Shown one piece after another: positions 8,749 through 17,601 of a stretch of DNA of 36,746 bases. Position 1 is the first letter of the stretch; the number at the start of each line of letters is the position of its first letter. The position numbers and the translations under genes are program-made. Where the stretch lies: contig CANHZI010000024.1 in assembly GCA_947464955.1 (NCBI GenBank), forward strand, positions 1 through 36,746, read 5' to 3'. Under the pieces are notes generated by a model that made no database searches, had not been told where the DNA came from, and saw nothing but the letters and a program-made list of their open reading frames with translations. This DNA is from Oxalobacteraceae bacterium (GTDB taxonomy: Bacteria > Pseudomonadota > Gammaproteobacteria > Burkholderiales > Burkholderiaceae_D).

Positions 8749-9651
8749 TTAAATGCCTTGTCCCAGATTCGTCGTGATCGTATCGACCAAACGTCCGTGA
8801 CGGAAGTCATCAATCGCTTTAAAGATTTCCTCTTGCGAGTTCATCACAAAAGGACCGTACTGGGCGATCGTCTCGCCCAATGGACGACCGGCAACCAAGA
8901 TCAGACGTGCGTCTTCACTGGCGGTGATGGTGACGCCATCGGCCATTGGCCATTTCTTCAAGATCGCCATTCTTTGCAAGGGCACTTGCTGTTGGCCGAC
9001 TTTCACTTCACCGCGATACACATAAATGAAGGCGTTAAAGTCTGCTGGAATCGCTTGCGTAAAACTTGATCCTGCTGGCATGTGCACATCGAGATAGATA
9101 GGCTCAGTGGTAACGCGATACATAGCACCGGCAACGCCGTGGCTTTGCCCCGCGATCACACGGGCAACCACGGCAGCAGATGTTTCAATTTCAGGAATAT
9201 CTGCTGCCTTAAAATCGCGATACCACGCGGGTGTCATTTTGTCTTTGGCTGCCAAGTTCAACCACAACTGAAAACCTTCCATCCGACCATGTTCTTGTTC
9301 AGGTAGTTCAGAGTGAATCACACCACGACCCGCCGTCATCCATTGCACGCCGCCATTTTCCAGCAAACCCTCATTGCCAGCGCTATCGCGATGACGCATG
9401 CGACCTTCTAGCATATAGGTGATAGTCTCAAAACCACGATGCGGATGGTCGGGGAAACCAGCGATATACTCGTCTGGATTATCGCTACCAAAGGCGTCGA
9501 GCATCAAGAAAGGGTCGAGGCGATACTGGTAAGGCTGGGTTAGTACACGAGTCAACTTCACGCCAGCGCCATCGGAGGTGGCCTGACCCACCACCAATTG
9601 CTCCACTGCGCGCGATTGTTGGATGACTTCTGAAGTGACGACGGTTTTCAT
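8749..9651 (-). CDS. Pirin family protein
   Basis: 300 residues. The N-terminal cupin carries the pirin signature HPHRGFETITY followed by EGRMRHRDSAGN and GRGVIHSE, supplying the His/Glu ligands of the mononuclear iron site. The C-terminal half contains the second cupin (YVYRGEVKVG) and the pirin tail AGRPLGETIAQYGPFVMN. Bacterial pirins are cytosolic; some oxidise quercetin and others modulate enzymes. It follows the azoreductase on the same strand with a 57-nt gap holding a hairpin. Quinone/flavonoid handling is a plausible shared theme (inference). Confidence 0.93.
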   Translation of the reverse strand: MKTVVTSEVIQQSRAVEQLVVGQATSDGAGVKLTRVLTQPYQYRLDPFLMLDAFGSDNPDEYIAGFPDHPHRGFETITYMLEGRMRHRDSAGNEGLLENGGVQWMTAGRGVIHSELPEQEHGRMEGFQLWLNLAAKDKMTPAWYRDFKAADIPEIETSAAVVARVIAGQSHGVAGAMYRVTTEPIYLDVHMPAGSSFTQAIPADFNAFIYVYRGEVKVGQQQVPLQRMAILKKWPMADGVTITASEDARLILVAGRPLGETIAQYGPFVMNSQEEIFKAIDDFRHGRLVDTITTNLGQGI

Positions 9652-9680
9652 GGTGCTACTCTCTTTCTGTTGTGAGGTTT

Positions 9681-9703
9681 TGGCCAGTACAAAAGTCTGG
9701 CCA
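9681..9703 (-). terminator. Hairpin between azoreductase and pirin genes
   Basis: A perfect 7-bp inverted repeat TGGCCAG ... CTGGCCA with a 9-nt loop lies just after the azoreductase stop. On the - strand it is followed by AAAACCTC and not T, so it is a weak terminator, an mRNA-end stabiliser or partial attenuator at best. Confidence 0.4.
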
Positions 9704-9708
9704 ACTAA

Positions 9709-10308
9709 TTATGCAACTAAGGCTTCAATCTGCGATTGTGCCTCGCTAATGGCGCGTTGTTCACCTTCAGTGCCCATCGCCAAGCCTTCAGCGTAAATAA
9801 ATTCCACATCGGTCATGCCGAGGAAAGCGAAGAAAGCTTTCAAGTATGGCATTTGCGTATCATTGGGCGTGTTGCGATACAAGCCACCGCGGGTTAATAC
9901 GACGTAGACTTTTTTACCTTTCAGCAGACCTTCTGGGCCAGTGGCAGTGTAGCGGAAAGTCACGCCTGCTCGGGAAATCGCATCAATCCAGTTTTTTAAT
10001 TGGGATGAGATACCAAAGTTGTACATCGGTGCGCCAATCACCAACACATCTGCCGCTTGCACTTCAGCGATCAATGCATCATCGAGCGCAACGCGAGCTG
10101 CTTGTTCTGGCGTGCGTTTATCTGCTGGCGTGAACAATGCTTGTAAGGCCGTTTCGTCCAATGCTGGTTGAGGCGTAATCGCTAAATCGCGCAGTTTGAA
10201 ATTGGCATTCGCATGCTGTTCCTGCAAACGTGCACTGACTTGATTTGCCAAGTTAGTGGAATGGGAACCGGCTACCCGGGCGCTGGAATTAATTTGCAAA
10301 ATGTTCAT
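9709..10308 (-). CDS. azoR: FMN-dependent NADH-azoreductase
   Basis: 199 residues, flavodoxin-like fold. The N-terminus [17 protein letters not shown] holds the FMN phosphate loop. Further on are [33 protein letters not shown] and the [16 protein letters not shown] segment of the AzoR/AcpD family. It reduces azo dyes and quinones with NADH in the cytosol. An upstream in-frame ATG at 10341 exists, but the ATG at 10308 has AGGAG 7 nt before it and gives the usual family N-terminus, so I chose it. It diverges from a LysR regulator, the common layout for regulator and target. Confidence 0.95.
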   Translation of the reverse strand: MNILQINSSARVAGSHSTNLANQVSARLQEQHANANFKLRDLAITPQPALDETALQALFTPADKRTPEQAARVALDDALIAEVQAADVLVIGAPMYNFGISSQLKNWIDAISRAGVTFRYTATGPEGLLKGKKVYVVLTRGGLYRNTPNDTQMPYLKAFFAFLGMTDVEFIYAEGLAMGTEGEQRAISEAQSQIEALVA

Positions 10309-10402
10309 GGTGTCGCTCCTTGTCGTTAATTCAGCGATCACTCATTTGGGTCGCTGCGTTGAAAGTAAGCACACTTTATACGTTCCAAAAACTATGCGGA
10401 AG

Positions 10403-10421
10403 ATCATAAAATGGATATGAT
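10403..10421. promoter_or_regulatory. Candidate LysR operator between azoR and lysR-type gene
   Basis: ATCAT N9 ATGAT, a 19-bp interrupted palindrome, lies midway in the 144-bp divergent region. A second, wider repeat flanks it (AACTATG near 10390 and CATAGTT at 10427-10433). LysR regulators usually bind such dyads between divergent genes. No binding evidence is available. Confidence 0.4.
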
Positions 10422-10452
10422 TGTTCCATAGTTGAACCAATGAGGAAATACT

Positions 10453-11346
10453 ATGCAACTCGACCCCAACGACTTATTGCTGTTTGCCCGTGTCGTGCAA
10501 GAGGGTAGCTTTAGCAAAGCAGCGCAACGATTAGCGATCCCCAAGTCGACTTTATCGCGGCGCATGAGCGCCTTAGAGACCCAGCTAGGGGAGCGCTTAC
10601 TTCTGCGGACAACACGCAAGCTCGTAGTAACTGATTTCGGCAATAGCGTGTTAGCCCACGCTCAACAAGTCACCGAAGAAGTCGAAGCAACGCTCGCCTT
10701 GACCCAGCTTCGGCATTCCGAACCCAGCGGTCGTTTGCGTGTTTCTATGCCAGCCGACTTCGCCAACAACACCATGACCTCGTTGCTTGTGCGCTTTATG
10801 AAGAAATATCCCGCCATTACTTTGGAGATGGATCTGACACCGCGACGCGTCGATATCATCGGAGAGAACTTCGATTTGGCGATTCGTATGGGCACACTAC
10901 CCGATGATGCTTCTCTCGCAGCCAAACTATTAGCAGTGTTTTCGGCCAGCCTGTATGCGGCACCGAGCTATCTTGCCCAGTTTGGTGAGCCGCAAGAACC
11001 TGAGGCGCTGATGGAACACAAAACTTTGCGATTACTGGCGCGTAATGGTGACCCGGCCGTTTGGAACTTGAAATCGGGAGATCAGACTTGGGTAGGTGTG
11101 CCACCCGGTAGCGCCACTGCCAATTCACCTGAAATGCTACGACGGCTGGCACTGGAAGGCATGGGCATTGCGCTGCTATCTGAGCAATTCGCGCGTTGTC
11201 ATGTGCATGATGGAAGCCTAATTCGCGTGCTCCCAGAATGGCATTCACCGGAATTCAATGCTTGGGCGGTGTTCCCTGGTCGACGTCTGATGCCTGCCAG
11301 AACTAGAGTGTTTATTGATGCCATGATGGAGGAATTAAGCAACTAG
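10453..11346 (+). CDS. LysR family transcriptional regulator
   Basis: 297 residues. An N-terminal winged helix-turn-helix (DLLLFARVVQEGSFSKAA, then STLSRRMSALE) is followed by the type-2 periplasmic-binding-protein fold used for effector sensing (RLRVSMPADF..., DLAIRMG, ending with AVFPGRRLMPARTRVF). The sequence resembles the CrgA-like branch. The start ATG has AGGA 7 nt upstream. It sits divergently from azoR, so control of azoR-pirin (and perhaps doxX) by a quinone-like or electrophile signal is likely, by inference from position. Confidence 0.92.
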   Translation: MQLDPNDLLLFARVVQEGSFSKAAQRLAIPKSTLSRRMSALETQLGERLLLRTTRKLVVTDFGNSVLAHAQQVTEEVEATLALTQLRHSEPSGRLRVSMPADFANNTMTSLLVRFMKKYPAITLEMDLTPRRVDIIGENFDLAIRMGTLPDDASLAAKLLAVFSASLYAAPSYLAQFGEPQEPEALMEHKTLRLLARNGDPAVWNLKSGDQTWVGVPPGSATANSPEMLRRLALEGMGIALLSEQFARCHVHDGSLIRVLPEWHSPEFNAWAVFPGRRLMPARTRVFIDAMMEELSN

Positions 11347-11708
11347 GCCAATAAGACCGCCGCCTTGTTCCCAGGTTCATATTCGGAACACGCAGAATTT
11401 AAATAAAACATCACAAATATTAATCGAGCCACCGCCCCTCAGATGAATTGTTCAAGTTGCCATACGATGTCAGGGTGATATCAAGCGTAAGCAGTAAATA
11501 CGACACTTTCTTAAAACTAAAGAAAGATTTGCTCGAGGCCACCGAAGATTCTGATCTTCGCCCCAAAAAACTCTACTAAGATTAAAGTTCAGTCCCTGTT
11601 GATCGCTTGCAATCTCGATTGCTAAGCATACTCGCCAAGGACCACAAGGTCTTGAATTACGGCCTGCTAGATACCCAGAGGGATTTACTCATCAGGGGGA
11701 GTTTCGCC
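11347..11708. other. Intergenic region before the TPR-GGDEF gene
   Basis: No convincing gene. A perfect 7-bp hairpin CGAAGAT/ATCTTCG at 11543-11560 is followed by CCCC and A6, which would not terminate + strand transcription. The promoter and leader of the following gene presumably lie here; I could not pick a clear -35/-10 pair. Confidence 0.5.
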
Positions 11709-13589
11709 ATGACAAACGCACCTGCAATTCGCTTCGGATCAGCATCTTGGTTCTGGCTGGGTTTCGTTTCTTTGCTCTTAGTTGCGCTATGTTGCGGCCA
11801 AAACGCGAGCGCTATCACTGCACAACAGCAGAATAATTTAGAACAAATTACTCAGGATAGCCAGCAATCCTACACTCTCACCGAAGCCAAGATTCTTGCG
11901 GAGTTAAAGACCAACGCTGATCCCGATTATCGTTTACAGCTTTTAATCAAACAGGCACAACTTCACGACCTGTATCAACGCTATGAGCTCTTGCTTTCAG
12001 TCGCAAAAGAAGGCCAAGTACTTGCACAAACATTAAAGCAAGACTCATCCCAGCTTTTGTTTAACATCATGGAAGCAAATGCACTTAACCTCATTGGAAA
12101 GTCGTACGAGGCTTTACGTATTCACCAGGGCGCGGCAAGCCTGCTTCAGGGAAGCAAGCCTGAAGTTCGCTATTTCGGAATACTGTCATTAGCAAATGCC
12201 CATATGGCCCTCAACCAAAACGAACTTGCGACCAAAGAGCTCAATAGCATCGTCAATGCGACCGATGCACCGCCGATGTTGAAGTCCAAAGCGAGTTTGG
12301 CACTCGCTGAGCTACAAATGAATATCCTTCAATATGCCAAAAGTCTTGAGTATTAACGCAAAGCTTTAGAGATAAGCCCAGCATCCATGAACCAACTTAT
12401 ACTCACCGCAGAAATGGGCATTGCGCAGGCACTCAATGGGCTCAAAAAACACCAAGAGGCCATCCTCAAAATTGATAAAGTCATTCACGACTTTCATCAA
12501 AGTGGCAACCTGAACGCAGAAGCATATGCCTTGTTATTAAGAGGCTATTTCTATTCCAAATTACATCAATTCTCACGTGCTGAACCTTCATACCTTCAAT
12601 CTGCAGCGCTTTATGAAAAACTCGGCAATCCACAAAAACTCTCGAATATCTATACGCATTTATCCGGTCACTATACTGATCTTAAAGACATAGACAAAGC
12701 GCTTGAATATGGAGAGAAAACCCTTGCACTCGCACTCAAGTCAAGCAATCTAGGACTACAATGGGATGCCTATGCCATCTTGGCTGAAGCGAGAGCGGTC
12801 GAGGGCAATCACAAGTTAGCTTACCAACATATGGGTAAGGCGTTTGAGACACTGCTTGAGAGTTCCAAACAAACTTTAGAGAGCCAGACTATCTTAATGC
12901 GTGAGCAATTTGATGCCGAACGCAAGGAAAAGGAGAACACCATCTTGGCCGAGAAACTGGCGATAGATGGGCTTATTCTAAGTAGCAAGAAGCGCGAAAT
13001 TTGGATCTTGAGCATACTCGTCATTGTCATGACGATTTCCCTCGTCGCTTTGCTTCGCGCTTATCGCAGCACGCGCTACCTAGCGCAGCACGATGGTCTA
13101 ACAGGCCTGCTCAATCGGCGTCAAGTTCTCCGTCAAGGAGAACAAGAGTTCGAACGCGCCAAACGCTACCATACGCCGCTTTCGATCGTCAGTTTCGACA
13201 TCGATCATTTCAAAGAAATCAATGACGAGTTCGGACATGCAGAAGGTGATAAGGTCTTGAAGTGCGTTGGCAATATTTGTAAAGACGTCGTTCGAGGCAG
13301 TGATTTTGTAGGCCGGCTCGGTGGAGAAGAGTTTCTCATTGTTCTCTCGCATAGCGAAAAAGAAGGCGCCCTTAAGTTTGCGGAGCGTGTGCGCGAACGG
13401 CTCAGCCAAGACGTCAATCATCATTTACGTTGTACTGTCACTGCGAGCTTTGGAGTCGTACAAATGTCAGCTAATGACACTGATTTCGAAAGTCTCTTAC
13501 AACGCGCTGACATCGCCATGTATCACGCTAAATCACATGGTCGAAATCAATGCTCAACCGTTGATTTGCAAATTGTCTCAAGCGCCTAG
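11709..13589 (+). pseudogene. TPR-repeat membrane diguanylate cyclase split by one in-frame stop codon
   Basis: The ATG at 11709 has GGGGAG 8 nt upstream and opens a signal-anchor/signal peptide (WFWLGFVSLLLVALCCGQNASA). Periplasmic TPR-like helices follow. At 12354-12356 a TAA interrupts the frame at codon 216; the same frame continues without change in phase (KSLEY*RKALEI, a TPR helix where Tyr would be expected) through more TPRs, a membrane helix (EIWILSILVIVMTISLVALL) and a GGDEF domain with GGEEF at codons 538-542 and an RGSD inhibitory site. The cyclase half is intact. If the stop is real the protein is truncated before its output domain. An internal start at 12387 could make only a signal-less fragment. 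Sequencing error or readthrough is also possible. Confidence 0.85.
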
Positions 13590-13660
13590 AGCGATTGATC
13601 AGCGACATTCCTGATCTGTTCGAGTCCATAAAACTGGTGTCACCTGCGCTTGTTTCTCAC

Positions 13661-15679
13661 TTATTCTAGGGTTTGATCTAAGAATCGAATATGTCTACGT
13701 ACATATGTGGGTCTCAAGTGTCCATCATCCTTGTACTTAGGCGTCAAGTCATCGTCAACGCTACTGCAAACGTCGTCTCGGCATATGGTATCGGTTGGAT
13801 CAATTACGATGGCACCACTGTCATGCCCAAGTTGAATCAAATCCTGCTTTATTTTCGAAAAAGCCGACTCAAACTCACTTAGGCGCCTGCCGCCGGTGCG
13901 TAAGGAAAAGCCTTGCCAGAGACTCATGATCGACCGCTTGGCGATGTACGATGGATTAAACTCGAGACCGATGGGAATGTTCAAAACCAAATAAACATCC
14001 AAGCCGCGACGCTTCATCATCTTGATTTCGTCCGCTAGCGCGCTTAAGGCTTTACGGTATCCCTCAGAGTCCTTACCGATCGGATACTCTTTTCCATCTG
14101 CTACAAATTTCGTGTTTTGAGTCTCAATAAAAAGATAGCCATACCACTGTGCAGCGATTACCACTTTGCGAATATCTGCCCTTGAATTCAAAACTTTGAC
14201 AACGCCATTGGCAACGCCCTCGCATAGGGTATTTTGTTTGGATACGGTATTTGGAATGGGCAAACATCCGCCTTCACTCAAGAAAATGATCTTGTTCGAT
14301 TTGGGATTTTCTTCGATCAAATGAGCGGCTCTTGGATAGTACTGTTCTAAGTTACTGTCGCCAATGAACAAAGTCGTTGCGTTACCTTCGGAATTTTGCT
14401 GAAACAGACTTACACCAGCCAAATCGCCGCGTTTCATTTGCCCCGGAAATTCCCACTCATTCTGTGCTTTTGAAATCGCCTGAAATTGTGATGCACGGAA
14501 AACCAATCCATCACGTGAGTAGGTGTTATAGCCGAGATAGGCTAGCGCCATCATCAAGATCAGCAATACTGCACTAACCATCACTGGAGACCTCGTATGA
14601 CGTATCGGCTTCTCGATCAAGAGGTAGGTTAGCGTAGCAAGCACGACCGCCAAGGCCAACATCCATAACTTCATTTGGTTGGTCGCTTGGCCGACTTCTA
14701 AGATGGTGAGCAAGGACAATAGAGGCCAATGCCAAAGATATAGGGGGAAACTAATTAATCCTATCGCCACCATTAGCCGATTTGACAGCAACACCTTAGC
14801 GAGTTGGCTATCTTTACCAGCGAATATTAGGCATGCAGCACCCATCGTCGGCAACAAGCCATACCAGCCCGGAAATTGTTTTTCATCTCGAATTAGAATA
14901 AAAGCGCTTGCGATGACGATGGCACCGATCACGGACAATAAATTCGAAGCATTTACACTCAAGCTTGAACCGTTTTCATCGATGCCTCTAAGGTCTTCTC
15001 TTCGTTTAACAAAGATCGCGACGATGCCGCCAATCGCGAGTTCCCAAGCTCTAGTATGAGGAAGGAAAAAGGTTTGCACTGGGTCAATTGTGATCAAGCA
15101 CACGTTCGCAACAAAAGAGCATAAGGCTAAAACTACCATTGGAATCAAGGGCCTAGCTCTACACTTCAATATCAAGATTAAGAATAAAGGCCAGAAAACA
15201 TAGAACTGTTCTTCAACGCCGAGTGACCAAAGATGCAGTAATGGCTTTTGTTGAGAAGCAACATCAAAGTAGCCGCTTTCAAGCCAGTACATTACATTCG
15301 CACCAAAGCCCGCACTCGCAGCCATATGCTGACCGAGCATCTTATATTCGGATGCCAGCAAGCTACGCCAGCCGAGGACATAGACACTCAACATCACCAG
15401 CAGAAGTGCCGGAAAAATGCGGCGTATTCGGCGCCCATAGAAATCCAAGATACTGAAATGACCTTGATCAACCTGTTTCAGGATAATCGATGTAATTAAA
15501 AATCCGGAAATCACAAAAAAGATATCGACACCAATGAATCCCGAAGGTAAGAGGTGGGGGAATGCATGGTAAATCAGCACAGCGATAACAGCGATTGCGC
15601 GCAATCCATCAATATCGGGGCGATAAGCATTGTGAAAGGGTTTAGGTGAGGCGGAGTTCGGCGATTTTTTGATGGTCAT
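13661..15679 (-). CDS. OafA/YrhL-type membrane acyltransferase with C-terminal SGNH-like domain
   Basis: 672 residues. The N-terminal half is an acyltransferase-3 membrane domain of about ten helices, opening with YRPDIDGLRAIAV...YHA and GFIGVDIFFVISGFLIT, and later SLGVEEQFYVFWP and FPLYLWHWPLL. The C-terminal ~270 residues are periplasmic and resemble an SGNH domain (FIGDSNLEQYYPR near residue 430, and DDGHLRPTYVRRH at the end, giving the Ser and the Asp/His parts). Such proteins O-acetylate lipopolysaccharide, exopolysaccharide or peptidoglycan; the substrate cannot be told. It lies alone, convergent with the broken cyclase and with a weak ribosome site. Confidence 0.92.
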   Translation of the reverse strand: MTIKKSPNSASPKPFHNAYRPDIDGLRAIAVIAVLIYHAFPHLLPSGFIGVDIFFVISGFLITSIILKQVDQGHFSILDFYGRRIRRIFPALLLVMLSVYVLGWRSLLASEYKMLGQHMAASAGFGANVMYWLESGYFDVASQQKPLLHLWSLGVEEQFYVFWPLFLILILKCRARPLIPMVVLALCSFVANVCLITIDPVQTFFLPHTRAWELAIGGIVAIFVKRREDLRGIDENGSSLSVNASNLLSVIGAIVIASAFILIRDEKQFPGWYGLLPTMGAACLIFAGKDSQLAKVLLSNRLMVAIGLISFPLYLWHWPLLSLLTILEVGQATNQMKLWMLALAVVLATLTYLLIEKPIRHTRSPVMVSAVLLILMMALAYLGYNTYSRDGLVFRASQFQAISKAQNEWEFPGQMKRGDLAGVSLFQQNSEGNATTLFIGDSNLEQYYPRAAHLIEENPKSNKIIFLSEGGCLPIPNTVSKQNTLCEGVANGVVKVLNSRADIRKVVIAAQWYGYLFIETQNTKFVADGKEYPIGKDSEGYRKALSALADEIKMMKRRGLDVYLVLNIPIGLEFNPSYIAKRSIMSLWQGFSLRTGGRRLSEFESAFSKIKQDLIQLGHDSGAIVIDPTDTICRDDVCSSVDDDLTPKYKDDGHLRPTYVRRHIRFLDQTLE

Positions 15680-16011
15680 AGTAGTTTACCAAGTACCTCA
15701 AGCGATTAAGGCGCTCGAAGTACCTCTTTGATTTTTTGGGTCTTGGACCCTGCGCTGGGGAATGGCAAATTATATAACAAGCTACGCTTGTAGCATCTAT
15801 TTTTTCGAGCTAGAGAGCAAAAAACAGAAAATATATTTAGATTTTCTTGCCTCAGCTATCCAATAAATCCGAGTCAGGACGACCGTTGACAGCCATAACA
15901 CGGTACTTTTCACTTCGAAAGATCACAACAATGGCATCAATTTGAAAACAAATTGATTATTAAATTCACATTGAATTATAATGATTTTTTGTTATTTAAA
16001 ATAGTCAATTC
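15680..16011. other. AT-rich intergenic region between divergent genes
   Basis: No ORF of note. The region becomes strongly AT-rich towards the lipoprotein gene and holds the promoter candidate listed separately. The acyltransferase promoter should be on the opposite strand here, but I see no clear one. Confidence 0.5.
15953..15982 (+). promoter_or_regulatory. Candidate sigma-70 promoter for the lipoprotein gene
   Basis: TTGATT, an 18-bp spacer and a perfect TATAAT end 29 nt before the ATG at 16012. The predicted leader is therefore about 20-25 nt, which fits the lack of a strong ribosome site. Confidence 0.55.
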
Positions 16012-16563
16012 ATGCATATTCGAAAACTATGGCAGTTTCACCTGCTTTCATTAAGCTTGCTCTTGAGTGCTTGTGGAGGCGAAACAAACGAACTGCTTCC
16101 TAGCCCCGTGCAGGTCACAGAAGCACAAATCCTGCAGCATCAGTCGATCTGGAATGCCAACAAACTCAGCAACTATCGTTTCGTGTATAGCAGTGTGGCT
16201 CGATGTGACTCAGCCGATGCACTTCCTGCTGTGACAATTACAGTGAAAAACGGTCAAGCGGTCAGTGCAACCATCCCCACTTACGTTGAGGTCAAGGCTG
16301 GCACTCCCGGTGCGATTGCAGAAACAATCTCTGGTCCGGATGGCAGTAGCACACGATACTTCGTCGTTGGGTTAAGCGAGATCTCTGGCCTCCGTCTCGT
16401 GATAAACGACGTGTTTAAAACGATGTTAGAGCTCAATCAAAAACAAAAAATCAAGGGTATTCGTTTTCATGAATCCACCGGCAGCCCTGAGACTTTCGAA
16501 AGTGTAGGGCAAAGTAAATGCGAGAGTTTTGTCGTGGGGCTCAGTAAACCCGAACCAATCTAA
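16012..16563 (+). CDS. DUF6174-like lipoprotein
   Basis: 183 residues. The N-terminus has a clear lipobox LLSAC with lipidation at Cys21. The mature region, with WNANKLSNYRFVYSSVARC and a paired C-terminal Cys (QSKCESF), looks like the DUF6174 type: W...NYRF.Y...C followed by V.VKNGQAVS. Function is unknown. With no Asp at +2 (the residue after Cys is Gly), outer-membrane sorting is likely. The next gene starts 59 nt later in the same direction and encodes another exported protein. Confidence 0.65.
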   Translation: MHIRKLWQFHLLSLSLLLSACGGETNELLPSPVQVTEAQILQHQSIWNANKLSNYRFVYSSVARCDSADALPAVTITVKNGQAVSATIPTYVEVKAGTPGAIAETISGPDGSSTRYFVVGLSEISGLRLVINDVFKTMLELNQKQKIKGIRFHESTGSPETFESVGQSKCESFVVGLSKPEPI

Positions 16564-16622
16564 AAGGATCTGAAGGGATTTAACCAAGCCTATCCTCCTC
16601 ACCAATCTGGAGCAATCGCACT

Positions 16623-17276
16623 ATGTTATTTCGTAATTTGATGTTTTCCCTAGCTCTTACCCTGAGCTATGCGCTCCCTGCTCTAGCGGCTGATGTTGAT
16701 CCCTTATGGACGAAAGTGATTGCGTCGAATAAGGAGGCAAAAAAATGGGCCGCAAAGGACGTAGAGCAGGTTATTCATGCAAACAAAGATGGCGACCCAG
16801 TCAAAACGGTCACGATCAAGAAGCAGCTTAGCGGATGGGACAAGGGAAAGCCTCAATACACCATTCTAAGCATGAATCCGCCAGCAAAAGACGGCAAAGA
16901 AAAACCAAAGGCATTTGATTTAGCAGAAATGTTTGAGCCGATGGAACCCGAGTTTTTCTCGCCGAAAGCAAAAGTAAAACGTAGCGACAACCAAACTTAC
17001 AATGGCAAACCTAGTGTCGTTTTCGAAGTATCAGAGTCAGCTGGCACACTCAAAATCTGGGCTGATCCAAGCAATGGTTTGATTCAAAAGCGTGTGCTCG
17101 AAATGAGTATGCCACTGGCTTTCGAAGGAAACATCACGACTTTTTACCAAGTTGATAGTAGCGGCAAAAGTTTGCCCAGCGAGTCCGAAAGCAATATAGA
17201 AGTTAAAATCCCGTTTAAGAAAGCCAAAGTACAAATGAAAGATATCTACGCAAACTGGGTTGCACAAGCAAAGTAA
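16623..17276 (+). CDS. Exported LolA-like / outer-membrane lipoprotein-sorting-like protein
   Basis: 217 residues with a Sec signal peptide (MLFRNLMFSLALTLSYALPALA|AD). The mature part alternates short beta-strand stretches (KPSVVFEVSE, GTLKIWADPSNGLIQKRVLEM, GNITTFYQVD, PSESESNIEVKI) in the way of LolA/LolB-fold periplasmic proteins. I see no motif that fixes a lipoprotein carrier role, so the fold assignment is tentative. It may be cotranscribed with the preceding lipoprotein gene. It is rich in Lys and Ala. Confidence 0.5.
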   Translation: MLFRNLMFSLALTLSYALPALAADVDPLWTKVIASNKEAKKWAAKDVEQVIHANKDGDPVKTVTIKKQLSGWDKGKPQYTILSMNPPAKDGKEKPKAFDLAEMFEPMEPEFFSPKAKVKRSDNQTYNGKPSVVFEVSESAGTLKIWADPSNGLIQKRVLEMSMPLAFEGNITTFYQVDSSGKSLPSESESNIEVKIPFKKAKVQMKDIYANWVAQAK

Positions 17277-17601
17277 TTACAGACACTCGGGACCATTGAC
17301 AAGGATTGAACCTTGAGTCGACAAGCTAATTTTTCCGGGAACAACAAAATTACAACAAGTACTCTTAGGGGCCAATACCGACGTGATTGAAAAACCAAAA
17401 ACTATCAATAAGCTAGGCATGGCGGGAAATCTTAGTAGGGAAAATGTGGATCCCTTTTGTTCAATGCTCCCGAGAGAAATGGTTTCCCTATAACGAATAG
17501 GGATAATAGAAAAATCATTGGATTTAATATTGCTTTCGACTTAATCTTAATTGCTAGGTACGGCAAAAAGCCCTTCTACCAAAATTATTGTCGAGGTGAA
17601 C
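17277..17601. other. Intergenic region with two small hairpins
   Basis: No gene seen. AGGGA/TCCCT followed by TTTT (17437-17459) may be a weak terminator. TCCCTAT/ATAGGGA with a 5-nt loop (17485-17503) is a perfect 7-bp dyad and might be an operator for the following c-di-GMP gene. Confidence 0.4.

Noticed and set aside
13597-13616. Terminator between the broken cyclase and acyltransferase
   Set aside because: GATCAG/CTGATC pairs but only 6 bp, with no T run on either strand.
14679-15059. 126-codon ORF opposite the acyltransferase
   Set aside because: Mirror of the membrane domain on the other strand; no independent support.
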